A stretch of DNA of 12,846 bases. It comes from Candidatus Aminicenantota bacterium. Its GTDB lineage: Bacteria; Acidobacteriota; Aminicenantia; UBA2199. A program made the translations under genes and the position numbers. Of the stretch, positions 1-6,214 are shown in pieces. The stretch lies in assembly GCA_023136725.1 (NCBI GenBank), contig JAGLQR010000021.1:1-12846 (forward strand), in the 5' to 3' direction. Positions within the stretch are counted from its first letter, which is position 1. The number at the start of each line of letters is the position of its first letter. The notes beneath the pieces were generated by a model. That model ran no database searches. It was not told the DNA's origin and was given only the letters and a program-made list of their open reading frames with translations.

Positions 1-125
1 GATATTAATGTGAACACTCCAAGGAATCCGACCCAGTTCTTGTAGTAAATCCCGAGTCCTATAGCCAGTAGTGAAAGTGCTATTCTTATATATTTTATTA
101 CCGGATTTGTATTACATGCTTTCAT
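1..125 (-). CDS. DUF2892 (YgaP transmembrane-like) small membrane protein, 3' end cut by window edge
   Basis: Reading the minus strand from the ATG at 125 gives 41 codons that run off the window. The peptide begins MKACNTNPVIKYIRIALSLL and continues with a hydrophobic AIGLGIYY segment, then KNWVGFLGVFTLI. This matches the usual start of DUF2892 proteins: a short polar N-terminus, an arginine just before the first helix, an LGLGIY-like turn, an aromatic/Gly linker and a second helix. Such proteins are small two-helix inner-membrane proteins, sometimes fused to rhodanese domains as in YgaP, and their function is poorly defined. The call rests on pattern recognition of a partial protein. It lies 45 bp downstream of the kinase stop and has its own promoter, so it is probably not obligately part of the signalling operon. 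Only the start of the GAGC stretch before the ATG resembles a ribosome binding site, and that is weak. Confidence 0.6.
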   Translation of the reverse strand, partial: MKACNTNPVIKYIRIALSLLAIGLGIYYKNWVGFLGVFTLI

Positions 126-132
126 AGCTCAA

Positions 133-161
133 ATTATAAGCGATAAATGACATAATTGCAA
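133..161 (-). promoter_or_regulatory. Sigma70-type promoter for the DUF2892 gene, near-leaderless
   Basis: On the minus strand a TTGCAA hexamer (156-161) and a perfect TATAAT (133-138) are separated by exactly 17 bp. Only 7 nt lie between the -10 box and the ATG at 125, so the expected transcription start falls at or within a base or two of the start codon. This would make a leaderless message or one with a minimal leader. The alternative is that the AT-rich gap matches the consensus by chance. Confidence 0.55.
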
Positions 162-170
162 AATAGAAAT

Positions 171-2468
171 CTATTGGTTGATAGACAGTATATCTTCGAT
201 CATCCGGGCCAGTTTGATTGTGAGATCAGATATTATTTTTGCAGATCTTTTATCTTTTAGTCTCTGATCAAGTTCTCTTGTCAGGTCTTCGAAGAGGCTT
301 AGTCCGAAATAACCGGCATTCCCTTTATAAGAGTGAGCAATTAATGCGATTGATTCAAATTCATTTTCTATACTATTTTCATCAATAGCTTTTTTCAGGA
401 TCTCATGTTTTTCCTTCAGATCTTTTAAAAAAACATTTTTAATATTTTCGGATACACTTTTACTTATTATTAATCCAGGCCTTATATTTTTTGATTTATC
501 CTTAATGTTCTTTTTATCATTTTTATAATTATGTTTCAGGACACGGCATATCTCTTCGAACAATAATTTAAAATCTATCGGTTTTGTAAGATAACTTTCA
601 GGCATAACTTTGATCTTATCTTTTTCTAATTCTTCGATGGCATCAGCAGTGAGTATAATGACCGGATTCTCGAATCCCCGATCCCTTATAACTCTTAATG
701 CTTCAAGTCCTGATACTTTCGGCATTTTGTTGTCCATTATGATCAATTGCGGCAATTCTTTAATAGCGTTTTCAATTGCCTCTTCTCCATCGGTTACAAT
801 GCTGATATTTCTGAATCCTCTCATCTCCAGGGCTTCATAAAGAAGTTCGGCATTCACCGGGTTATCTTCAGCTATCAGAATATTCTTGTTTGCATATTCA
901 CCAATATCTTTGCCCTCCAATGTGAAGAGACTATCTTTGAGTTGCAATATCTCCTCAACTTCAGATGAATTTGCCGGGAGTTCGAGAATAAATTCAGAGC
1001 CAATGCCGAACTCCGAGCTCATTTTAATGTTACCTTCTAAAAGTTCAGCCAGGTTTTTACAAATGGCAAGACCCAGTCCCGTACTGAAGTCATCTATATC
1101 ATGAAGGGTTCTGTTGGAAAAGAACGGTGTAAACAATTTGTCCTGAATCTCTTCAGGAATTCCTATGCCGGAATCTTTTACTGAAAATTCAATTATATCT
1201 TTTCGATCATTATATTTCATCTTTAAGAGGACCTCTCCTTTCAGAGTATATTTCAGGGAGTTGGATAGCAGATTGATGAGGATCTGCTGAATTCTGGATT
1301 GATCATTATATATCCTGTCAGGAAGATTTTTCCCTTTCGAAATCTTGAAATCTATCTTTTTTTTTCTGAACTGATCATCAAAGATTGATTTGATATTTTC
1401 AGCAAGGTCATCTAAAAATAATGTGTTTTGGATCATATTCATTTGTCCGGCTTCAATTTTTGAGAGGTCTAAAATATCATTTATCAGGTTTAAGAGGATG
1501 TTTCCGGACCTGATAATATTATTTACATACCCATCAAGCTTATTGTCAAGTTTGTGTTTTTTGAGAAGATCTGAAAATCCGATAATAGCATTTAGAGGTG
1601 TTCTGATATCATGAGACATATTTGCGAGAAAAATAGATTTCAGCTTTGATGCTGATTCTGCTTTTTCCTTTAGTGATTCCATTTCCCTGAGTGAGTACTC
1701 CAGCTCTCTCTCAAGTTCGATCTGCTGGGTGATATCTTTTTTTACTGCGCCGAAACCTAATATCTCTTTCCCATCCTTAGAATTGATAGGGAAAATTGCC
1801 GCCTCCTCGATATATTCTTCTCCTGATTTCTTCTGGTTTGTGAACTGGCCCAGCCAATTATCTCCATTATTTATTGATTCCCACATGGTTTTGAAATAAT
1901 GCTCAGGATAACTGGAATTTTTTGATTTTAATATCCTCGGGTTTTTCCCTATTGCCTCATCCTTTTTATAACCTGTTTTATTTTCGAACCATGGGTTCAC
2001 ATACTGAATATTTCCACTAAGATCAGTTAATACTATGGAAACAGCTGCCTGATCGACAAGAGTGGCCAATTTTGTGATCTCCTCTTCTCTCTTTTTTTTG
2101 TCAGAAATATCCTCAAGTATTCCATAAAAATATATAATTTTTCCTGAATCATCTGAAATAGCCATTTCGGTGATCGAACCGAAAAATGAAGTTCCATCTT
2201 TTTTCCTTAGTTTTACTTCGTGATTTTTGACCTTATTGATCTTCTTATACCTTTTAATCAACTTGTCTCTTTCATTTTTTTCATAATAAAGGCTTGAAAC
2301 ATTTAAATTCATTATTTCATCTTCAGAGTCAAATCCGAACATATTTATGAGAAAGGAATTTACTCTGACAAAGTTTCCGTCCAGGGTAGTTTTATATAGA
2401 CCGATGGGAATATTATTTGCCATTTCCTCGAATCCGGGATCGATCATATTTTTATCTGACTTTTTCAT
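171..2468 (-). CDS. Soluble hybrid sensor histidine kinase, PAS-PAS-HisKA-HATPase-REC-Hpt (765 aa)
   Basis: This is a cytoplasmic multi-step phosphorelay kinase with no membrane segment or signal peptide. Two PAS domains (about 12-125 and 133-250) precede a short coiled-coil linker (about 250-275). HisKA carries SHDIRTP with H286 as the autophosphorylation site. The ATPase domain has an N-box asparagine at N403, the G1 motif DSGIGIP (432-438) and the G2 motif GLGLAI (464-469). A receiver domain (about 528-645) has E534/D535, phosphoacceptor D579, T607 and K629. A C-terminal Hpt domain has AHSYKGNAG with H712. All catalytic residues for a His-Asp-His relay are present, so the protein needs an external receiver as final acceptor; the REC-PATAN protein of the same operon is the obvious candidate. 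The start is supported by AAGGA about 7 nt upstream. The gene follows the second Roadblock gene after 62 bp containing a hairpin. The PAS ligand cannot be predicted. Confidence 0.95.
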   Translation of the reverse strand: MKKSDKNMIDPGFEEMANNIPIGLYKTTLDGNFVRVNSFLINMFGFDSEDEIMNLNVSSLYYEKNERDKLIKRYKKINKVKNHEVKLRKKDGTSFFGSITEMAISDDSGKIIYFYGILEDISDKKKREEEITKLATLVDQAAVSIVLTDLSGNIQYVNPWFENKTGYKKDEAIGKNPRILKSKNSSYPEHYFKTMWESINNGDNWLGQFTNQKKSGEEYIEEAAIFPINSKDGKEILGFGAVKKDITQQIELERELEYSLREMESLKEKAESASKLKSIFLANMSHDIRTPLNAIIGFSDLLKKHKLDNKLDGYVNNIIRSGNILLNLINDILDLSKIEAGQMNMIQNTLFLDDLAENIKSIFDDQFRKKKIDFKISKGKNLPDRIYNDQSRIQQILINLLSNSLKYTLKGEVLLKMKYNDRKDIIEFSVKDSGIGIPEEIQDKLFTPFFSNRTLHDIDDFSTGLGLAICKNLAELLEGNIKMSSEFGIGSEFILELPANSSEVEEILQLKDSLFTLEGKDIGEYANKNILIAEDNPVNAELLYEALEMRGFRNISIVTDGEEAIENAIKELPQLIIMDNKMPKVSGLEALRVIRDRGFENPVIILTADAIEELEKDKIKVMPESYLTKPIDFKLLFEEICRVLKHNYKNDKKNIKDKSKNIRPGLIISKSVSENIKNVFLKDLKEKHEILKKAIDENSIENEFESIALIAHSYKGNAGYFGLSLFEDLTRELDQRLKDKRSAKIISDLTIKLARMIEDILSINQ

Positions 2469-2517
2469 GGTATTATCCTTTATACTTATTTATTCTCGTT
2501 AAAAAGTATGTATTCAA

Positions 2518-2546
2518 TCAGATATTGTTATTATTGCAATATCTGA
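2518..2546 (-). repeat. Perfect 10-bp inverted repeat between the second Roadblock gene and the kinase gene
   Basis: The arms TCAGATATTG (2518-2527) and CAATATCTGA (2537-2546) are perfectly complementary with a 9-nt loop, and they straddle the stop codon of the Roadblock gene (2531-2533). In the mRNA this forms an AT-rich stem-loop before the kinase start. The next Us on the minus strand appear only about 11-16 nt later, so it is not a textbook intrinsic terminator. It could be an attenuator, an RNA-processing or stability element, or a protein-binding dyad. Confidence 0.55.
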
Positions 2547-3160
2547 GAAATCTGGTTGATCACCAACTCCACTTCAGCTCTTCCGTCAATATTCTGAGGG
2601 GAAATCACCATCAGATAGTAGGAAGTTTTGTCCGGAGTGAATTTTCTCAAGACTATCTTATCCAGAATATTTATATCAATAGAGATATTGTTCGCATCGG
2701 GCTGGTTTAGGAAAGATGCAGCTTTTTCAAGTGATTCTCCGAGGATCGTTGTATATGCAGCCAGGATATCCTCATTTACAGGGCTGTTGAAAACAGCAAC
2801 AGGCAATCCGTCAAGGTCAGCTATTACAGCACCATGAAACCCTCCCCGTTTACACATTCCCGATAATGATCTCTCCAGTAAATTTGCGCCTTCGTCTTCC
2901 AACTGGGGGGGTGGTTCTTTATAAGAAGTTTCAATAGTTGAAAATCCTTTGTCTGTAAATTCTGAATGGCCGGTATCACTTTTATCAATTAATATCTTTT
3001 TATCCTGCTCAAATTCTCCGTTATCTTTAAAAACCTTTTGAGTAATGAATTCTTCACCTTTACCGGTAGTATTTTTTGAGAGGGGAATATCCTTTAGTAA
3101 TTCATTAAACAGGCTTGTAGTTTCAGAAAAATTAAAAGAGTCCCATACTTGGATCTTCAT
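2531..3160 (-). CDS. Roadblock/LC7-like protein with long polar N-terminal extension (209 aa)
   Basis: The C-terminal part (about 93-209) resembles a Roadblock/LC7 domain: an amphipathic helix LLERSLSGMCKRGGFHG, the strand pair AVIADLDGLPVAVFN, a helix AAYTTILGESLEKAASFL and a final strand/helix ending EVELVINQISQIL. Residues 1-90 are polar, rich in Lys, Asp, Glu and Ser, and end in a PPP stretch, so they look like a flexible tether preceded by a short amphipathic helix (FSETTSLFNELL). The start lies inside parA with a 29-bp overlap and is supported by AGGAGAG (3165-3171) four nt upstream. The tight overlap suggests stoichiometric co-production with ParA. Roadblock proteins dimerise and often regulate small GTPases; here no GTPase is adjacent, so an interaction with ParA is inferred. 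Domain assignment is by fold pattern and weaker than for the first Roadblock gene. Confidence 0.7.
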   Translation of the reverse strand: MKIQVWDSFNFSETTSLFNELLKDIPLSKNTTGKGEEFITQKVFKDNGEFEQDKKILIDKSDTGHSEFTDKGFSTIETSYKEPPPQLEDEGANLLERSLSGMCKRGGFHGAVIADLDGLPVAVFNSPVNEDILAAYTTILGESLEKAASFLNQPDANNISIDINILDKIVLRKFTPDKTSYYLMVISPQNIDGRAEVELVINQISQILQ

Positions 3161-3941
3161 CTGTCTCTCCTGTAATATTTTTTGTTTCTCTCTCTTTTAA
3201 CTCAAGAGCTAACTCAATAAATGGTTTTGAAGCAACATTTCCCTGAGGCATCATTGATACCGGAACAGAATACATACTTGCTTTTTCAAAATAATCACTT
3301 TCAGGGATGATCGTGTTATAAAACACCTCTCTGGGAAAGACTTTTTTTATTTGCTCCAGAATATTTTTTTCATATTCACTTCCACTTCTAAACATATTAA
3401 TTATGACTCCATTGAGATCAAGATCTTTATTGTGATTATCTTTGATCTCTTTGATTGTTCTGAGAAAAATCGGTAAGGACCGGAGAGAGAATGTCTTGCA
3501 ATTAATTACCAGTATCAGGTCATTGCTTATCTGCATCAATGATGAAACTAATGTACCCACCCCTGCAGGAGTATCAATTATTACATATTGGTACTTTCCT
3601 GAAAATTCCTTTATTATTGCACCCAGCTCACCGGTCCTTGCTTTGTCCTCGAGAAGGAATATATCAGATGTTGAAAGTTCCCCGACTCCCAGGACACTCA
3701 TCGAACCATCTCTGGTACTCTGCACTGCTTCGTCAGGAGTGCACTTCCCGGTGATTATATCCAGAATACCGAGCTCTGTCCTCCCCTTAAGATTGCTTGC
3801 ATTTGCAACGCCTCCCTGTGGGTCCCCATCGACCAATAAGACTGAATTGCCCATTTTACCGAGGCTGTAAGCCAGGTTAAAAGCAACGGTAGTTTTCCCG
3901 ACGCCCCCTTTCTGGCTTGCTATCATTATTATTTTTCCCAT
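3132..3941 (-). CDS. ParA/Soj/MinD-type P-loop ATPase, no ParB partner nearby (269 aa)
   Basis: Near the N-terminus (residues 11-18) is the deviant Walker A box KGGVGKTT with signature lysine K11 and catalytic K16. It is followed by the A' motif LLVDGDPQGG (D38, D40) and a Walker B motif YVIIDTPAG (D123). Length and order of motifs fit the ParA family, whose ATP-dependent dimers bind nucleoid DNA or membrane and position plasmids, chromosomes or protein clusters. No C-terminal MinD-like amphipathic helix is obvious; the C-terminus is acidic (GETDEDPSMGLF). There is no ParB, parS-like repeat or replication gene here, so a cargo-positioning role in the surrounding signalling operon is more likely than DNA partitioning. 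An in-frame TTG lies at 3944, but the ATG at 3941 has AGGAGA (3949-3954) seven nt upstream and is preferred. It starts 17 bp after the response-regulator stop and overlaps the next gene. Confidence 0.9.
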   Translation of the reverse strand: MGKIIMIASQKGGVGKTTVAFNLAYSLGKMGNSVLLVDGDPQGGVANASNLKGRTELGILDIITGKCTPDEAVQSTRDGSMSVLGVGELSTSDIFLLEDKARTGELGAIIKEFSGKYQYVIIDTPAGVGTLVSSLMQISNDLILVINCKTFSLRSLPIFLRTIKEIKDNHNKDLDLNGVIINMFRSGSEYEKNILEQIKKVFPREVFYNTIIPESDYFEKASMYSVPVSMMPQGNVASKPFIELALELKERETKNITGETDEDPSMGLF

Positions 3942-3958
3942 CAAGCTATCTCCTGTAT

Positions 3959-4867
3959 TTAATGCTCATTTTTAACTATATGCGGAAAATTCTTGTTGAT
4001 CTGAATTAAAGATTCCACATTCTCTTTGAGACTACCTTCCATTTTTACAATAATATCATTAATATTTGTAAGTTTATCGGATTCAATGATATCCAGTCCT
4101 GTAAGATCTTTAAACTCCTGTGTTACTCTGATACCTTCCGGGTCATTTGAAATTGATTTCTGCATTAGCCTTACTTCATCAATATAAGAAATATTGCTCA
4201 TTAACAGACTCGTTATGTTGAGGTCATCATTATCAGTATGATCATTGATCTTATTGAACTTCACAATAAATTTCCCCGTCTCGAGAAAAAATATCCTGTT
4301 AACAGCCTTGGTTTTAGTAAAAAGACCCTGCCGGGATTTGATCATTGCTCCGTTTTTTATAATAATTTCCCCATCCATATCGGGAAATAAAATTGTTGCA
4401 GTCTTTTTCCCCATCTCAAAACTCTGAAGCAGGTCAGCAAGTGAAAAATTTGATAACTCCCCCTCCAGGATACCCGGATCTTTTTTGTCTTTTGATGATC
4501 TTTTCAGGGATAATTGTATCCGTGCAAGAAGCTCGGCCTTATCGACAGGCTTTGTTATGTAATCATCAGCACCAAGCTCCAACCCTTTGACCTTTATATT
4601 AGTTCTGTCTACGGACGAGAGGAGAAGAATAGGTGTATTTGATAATCCTGGAGTTAACTTTATCTCCTTTAATATCTGTATTCCGTCTTTTCCCGGCATC
4701 ATTATATCCAGAAGTATCAGGTCGGGGTTGGATTTCCTCATGACCTCGATACCTTCATCTCCGTTTTGTGCGGTTATAACTTTCAGCCCGAAATCAACCA
4801 GGTATTCTTCTATAACCGCTGTAGTGACCTGGTCATCATCTATAATAAGGATTGTATTATTACTCAT
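3959..4867 (-). CDS. Response regulator, REC plus PATAN/DUF4388 domain (302 aa)
   Basis: Residues 1-122 are a canonical receiver: acidic pocket D10-D12, phosphoacceptor D54 in LLDIMMPGKDG, S84 at the switch position, and K106 in TKPVD. After a charged linker, residues about 134-205 match the PATAN (DUF4388) pattern: GELSNFSLADLLQSFEMGKKTA, then a strand-rich half with DGEIIIKNGAMIKSRQ and a hydrophobic end FLETGKFIVKF. The last 65 or so residues (about 238-302) form a helical tail I do not recognise. There is no DNA-binding domain, so output is by protein-protein contact; PATAN regulators are known from motility and chemotaxis-like pathways. It is a natural acceptor for the Hpt of the operon's hybrid kinase. 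It starts 18 bp after the upstream gene, with an A-rich leader lacking a clear Shine-Dalgarno, which hints at translational coupling or low initiation. Confidence 0.88.
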   Translation of the reverse strand: MSNNTILIIDDDQVTTAVIEEYLVDFGLKVITAQNGDEGIEVMRKSNPDLILLDIMMPGKDGIQILKEIKLTPGLSNTPILLLSSVDRTNIKVKGLELGADDYITKPVDKAELLARIQLSLKRSSKDKKDPGILEGELSNFSLADLLQSFEMGKKTATILFPDMDGEIIIKNGAMIKSRQGLFTKTKAVNRIFFLETGKFIVKFNKINDHTDNDDLNITSLLMSNISYIDEVRLMQKSISNDPEGIRVTQEFKDLTGLDIIESDKLTNINDIIVKMEGSLKENVESLIQINKNFPHIVKNEH

Positions 4868-4885
4868 GGTTGTTTTTATTTTTAC

Positions 4886-5638
4886 TTAACTCTGAAATAT
4901 CAGGTTGTCATCCATTAGGTCTATTCCGCATTTGAGATTTTCCAGCCATGTAAGGTATTTTTCTATTGTATCTTTGCCCTTCATTATAGCTCCATGTTGA
5001 GGCGCAATGATTTCAATATCATATTTTCTTATCATTTTTACCCATTTCTTCAGAAGGTCGCCACTTGCAATATATCTTTTATGGAAGCTTTCCAGGTGTT
5101 GGATATGATCCTCAAAAGATTCAACAAAATCGTATGTTTGTCCGAATGATGCACCCAGATCACCTGAATATAGTATCTTTGATTCAGGGTCATATAGTTG
5201 AAAATTGCCGGTGGAATGGAGGAAATGGGCCGGTATCGCATTTAATTTCTTCCCGCTTAATGTAATATCCATACCCTGATCGGGAATAGGGGTGATCTGT
5301 TTTAAAACTATATCATCAACTCCGAAATGAGTGATAAAACGGATCCATATTTCCGGTAAATATGCTTTTGCATCTGTCATCATCAGCCATGCATTGGCAG
5401 AGGCTACTATATCCGGGTCCTGGTGAGAGAAAAAAATATGTTTTATTTTTGACACTGAACTGATAGCATCTGCCATTTTTGTGATCAATGCAGCATAAAC
5501 CTTATGGCCACCCGGATCCAGCAATATGGCTTCATCTCCATCCATTATTATATGTTGCGTAGCCTGAATCATATTGCCGACAGAAAGGTCATTAAACATA
5601 ATATTTTTATGGCCGTTATTATTAAATAATTCTATCAT
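4886..5638 (-). CDS. Metallo-beta-lactamase-fold protein of the ODP / flavodiiron-like type (250 aa)
   Basis: The protein is a stand-alone MBL fold without flavodoxin or rubredoxin domains. Candidate metal ligands run in the flavodiiron order: H72-x-D74-x-D76 in FSHQDPD, H141 in AHFLHSTGNF, D160 in YSGDLGAS and H215 in APQHG. The acidic residue in the HxDxD motif, instead of the HxHxDH of zinc hydrolases, is the hallmark of the di-iron branch (flavodiiron NO/O2 reductases and ODP). The Treponema denticola ODP protein is a di-iron oxygen sensor coupled to chemotaxis, which fits a signalling operon. An O2, NO or redox sensing role is therefore a reasonable inference. Enzymatic hydrolysis cannot be excluded. 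The start is supported by AAGGAG upstream. It sits between the first Roadblock gene (56 bp) and the response regulator (18 bp). Absence of a flavodoxin domain argues against a full flavodiiron reductase. Confidence 0.85.
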   Translation of the reverse strand: MIELFNNNGHKNIMFNDLSVGNMIQATQHIIMDGDEAILLDPGGHKVYAALITKMADAISSVSKIKHIFFSHQDPDIVASANAWLMMTDAKAYLPEIWIRFITHFGVDDIVLKQITPIPDQGMDITLSGKKLNAIPAHFLHSTGNFQLYDPESKILYSGDLGASFGQTYDFVESFEDHIQHLESFHKRYIASGDLLKKWVKMIRKYDIEIIAPQHGAIMKGKDTIEKYLTWLENLKCGIDLMDDNLIFQS

Positions 5639-5694
5639 TAAGATTTCTCCTTACTTCAAGTCTGAAAAATAATTCCACATTTCTTTTGCTATGT

Positions 5695-6069
5695 TTAGAA
5701 AGCTGATAACACTTTTTCTATCTCTTCTGCTGCTCTTGACATACTGAGAAAAACGAGTCCGAGTTTTGCATCCTCTCTTGTTAAAGTTAAAAGTACAGAG
5801 TGAGGACCGGACTGAGTGATCACAACATGCCCGTTTTCACCTTTTAAGAATAATTGCTGGAGTTTGCCTCTTTTTAACTCCTCAGATGTTTTAACCCCCA
5901 TGCTCATCATTGCAGCGCTCATTGCAGCAATTTGTGTTTCTGAGAGCCCCTGGGGCAGAATGTGGGCTATGATCAGCCCATCTTCGGAAATAATTGCACT
6001 GGCCTCAAAATCGTTGGTACTTGATTGTAATTTTACTAGAATTTTGTTCAATTCTTCTGGTTTTGACAT
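5695..6069 (-). CDS. Roadblock/LC7 domain protein, first gene of signalling operon (124 aa)
   Basis: The whole protein is one Roadblock/LC7 domain: N-terminal helix EELNKILVKLQ, a beta hairpin ASAIISEDGLIIAHIL, a long helix TQIAAMSAAMMSMGVKTSEEL, strands QLFLKGENGHVVITQ and SVLLTLTRE, and a C-terminal helix EEIEKVL. The length is normal for bacterial members of the MglB type, which dimerise and act as GTPase-activating or scaffold partners of small Ras-like GTPases. No such GTPase is present in the window. The reading frame is open to an ATG at 6099, but the ATG at 6069 has a strong AGGAGG (6075-6080) with a 5-nt spacer and family-like start MSKPEEL, so it is chosen; the upstream extension lies in the leader. 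The gene is preceded by a strong promoter and followed 56 bp later by the MBL-fold gene. Confidence 0.9.
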   Translation of the reverse strand: MSKPEELNKILVKLQSSTNDFEASAIISEDGLIIAHILPQGLSETQIAAMSAAMMSMGVKTSEELKRGKLQQLFLKGENGHVVITQSGPHSVLLTLTREDAKLGLVFLSMSRAAEEIEKVLSAF

Positions 6070-6074
6070 TTGCT

Positions 6075-6080
6075 CCTCCT
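6075..6080 (-). promoter_or_regulatory. Ribosome binding site that decides the Roadblock start
   Basis: AGGAGG, five nt upstream of the ATG at 6069. The competing in-frame ATG at 6099 has no Shine-Dalgarno and overlaps a palindrome in the leader. Confidence 0.8.
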
Positions 6081-6090
6081 TCTCTAAATA

Positions 6091-6103
6091 TGGAATCATT
6101 CCA
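6091..6103. repeat. 13-bp palindrome in the leader of the signalling operon
   Basis: TGGAATCATTCCA is a perfect dyad (6-bp arms around one central base) lying about 18-30 nt downstream of the predicted transcription start and upstream of the Shine-Dalgarno. Its position suits a repressor operator. It is short enough that chance remains possible. Confidence 0.4.
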
Positions 6104-6127
6104 AAAAAGATATCGTTAAAAACCTAT

Positions 6128-6156
6128 ATTATAGCATAATGGATAGATTGATTCAA
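6128..6156 (-). promoter_or_regulatory. Strong sigma70-type promoter of the signalling operon
   Basis: Minus-strand TTGAAT (6151-6156), a 17-bp spacer and perfect TATAAT (6128-6133) preceded by TGC, giving an extended -10. Transcription should begin near 6121, leaving a leader of about 50 nt before the Roadblock ATG at 6069. This is the best promoter match in the window and separates the signalling operon from aspS. Confidence 0.8.
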
Positions 6157-6167
6157 TTCAATTTGAA
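6157..6167. repeat. 11-bp palindrome abutting the -35 box
   Basis: TTCAATTTGAA is a perfect dyad directly upstream of the -35 hexamer. The outer TTGAAT at 6171-6176 also mirrors the -35 sequence ATTCAA at 6151-6156 on the plus strand. The position fits an activator or repressor site, but AT-rich DNA makes such dyads common. Confidence 0.3.
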
Positions 6168-6214
6168 GGCTTGAATTTGGTGATAATCAAAATTACCCCT
6201 TATAAGAAATGGGA

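Noticed and set aside
2469..2517. Internal promoter for the kinase (TTGAAT, 17 bp, AATAAA)
   Set aside because: The -10 match is poor and the region is AT-rich. Read-through from the operon promoter is sufficient.
3132..3941. Plasmid or chromosome partition locus
   Set aside because: There is no ParB, parS-like repeat set or replication gene; the neighbours are all signalling proteins.
6067..6099. Upstream ATG at 6099 as start of the first Roadblock protein
   Set aside because: It lacks a ribosome binding site and adds residues MIPYLEKEEQ not expected for the family. The ATG at 6069 has a strong Shine-Dalgarno.
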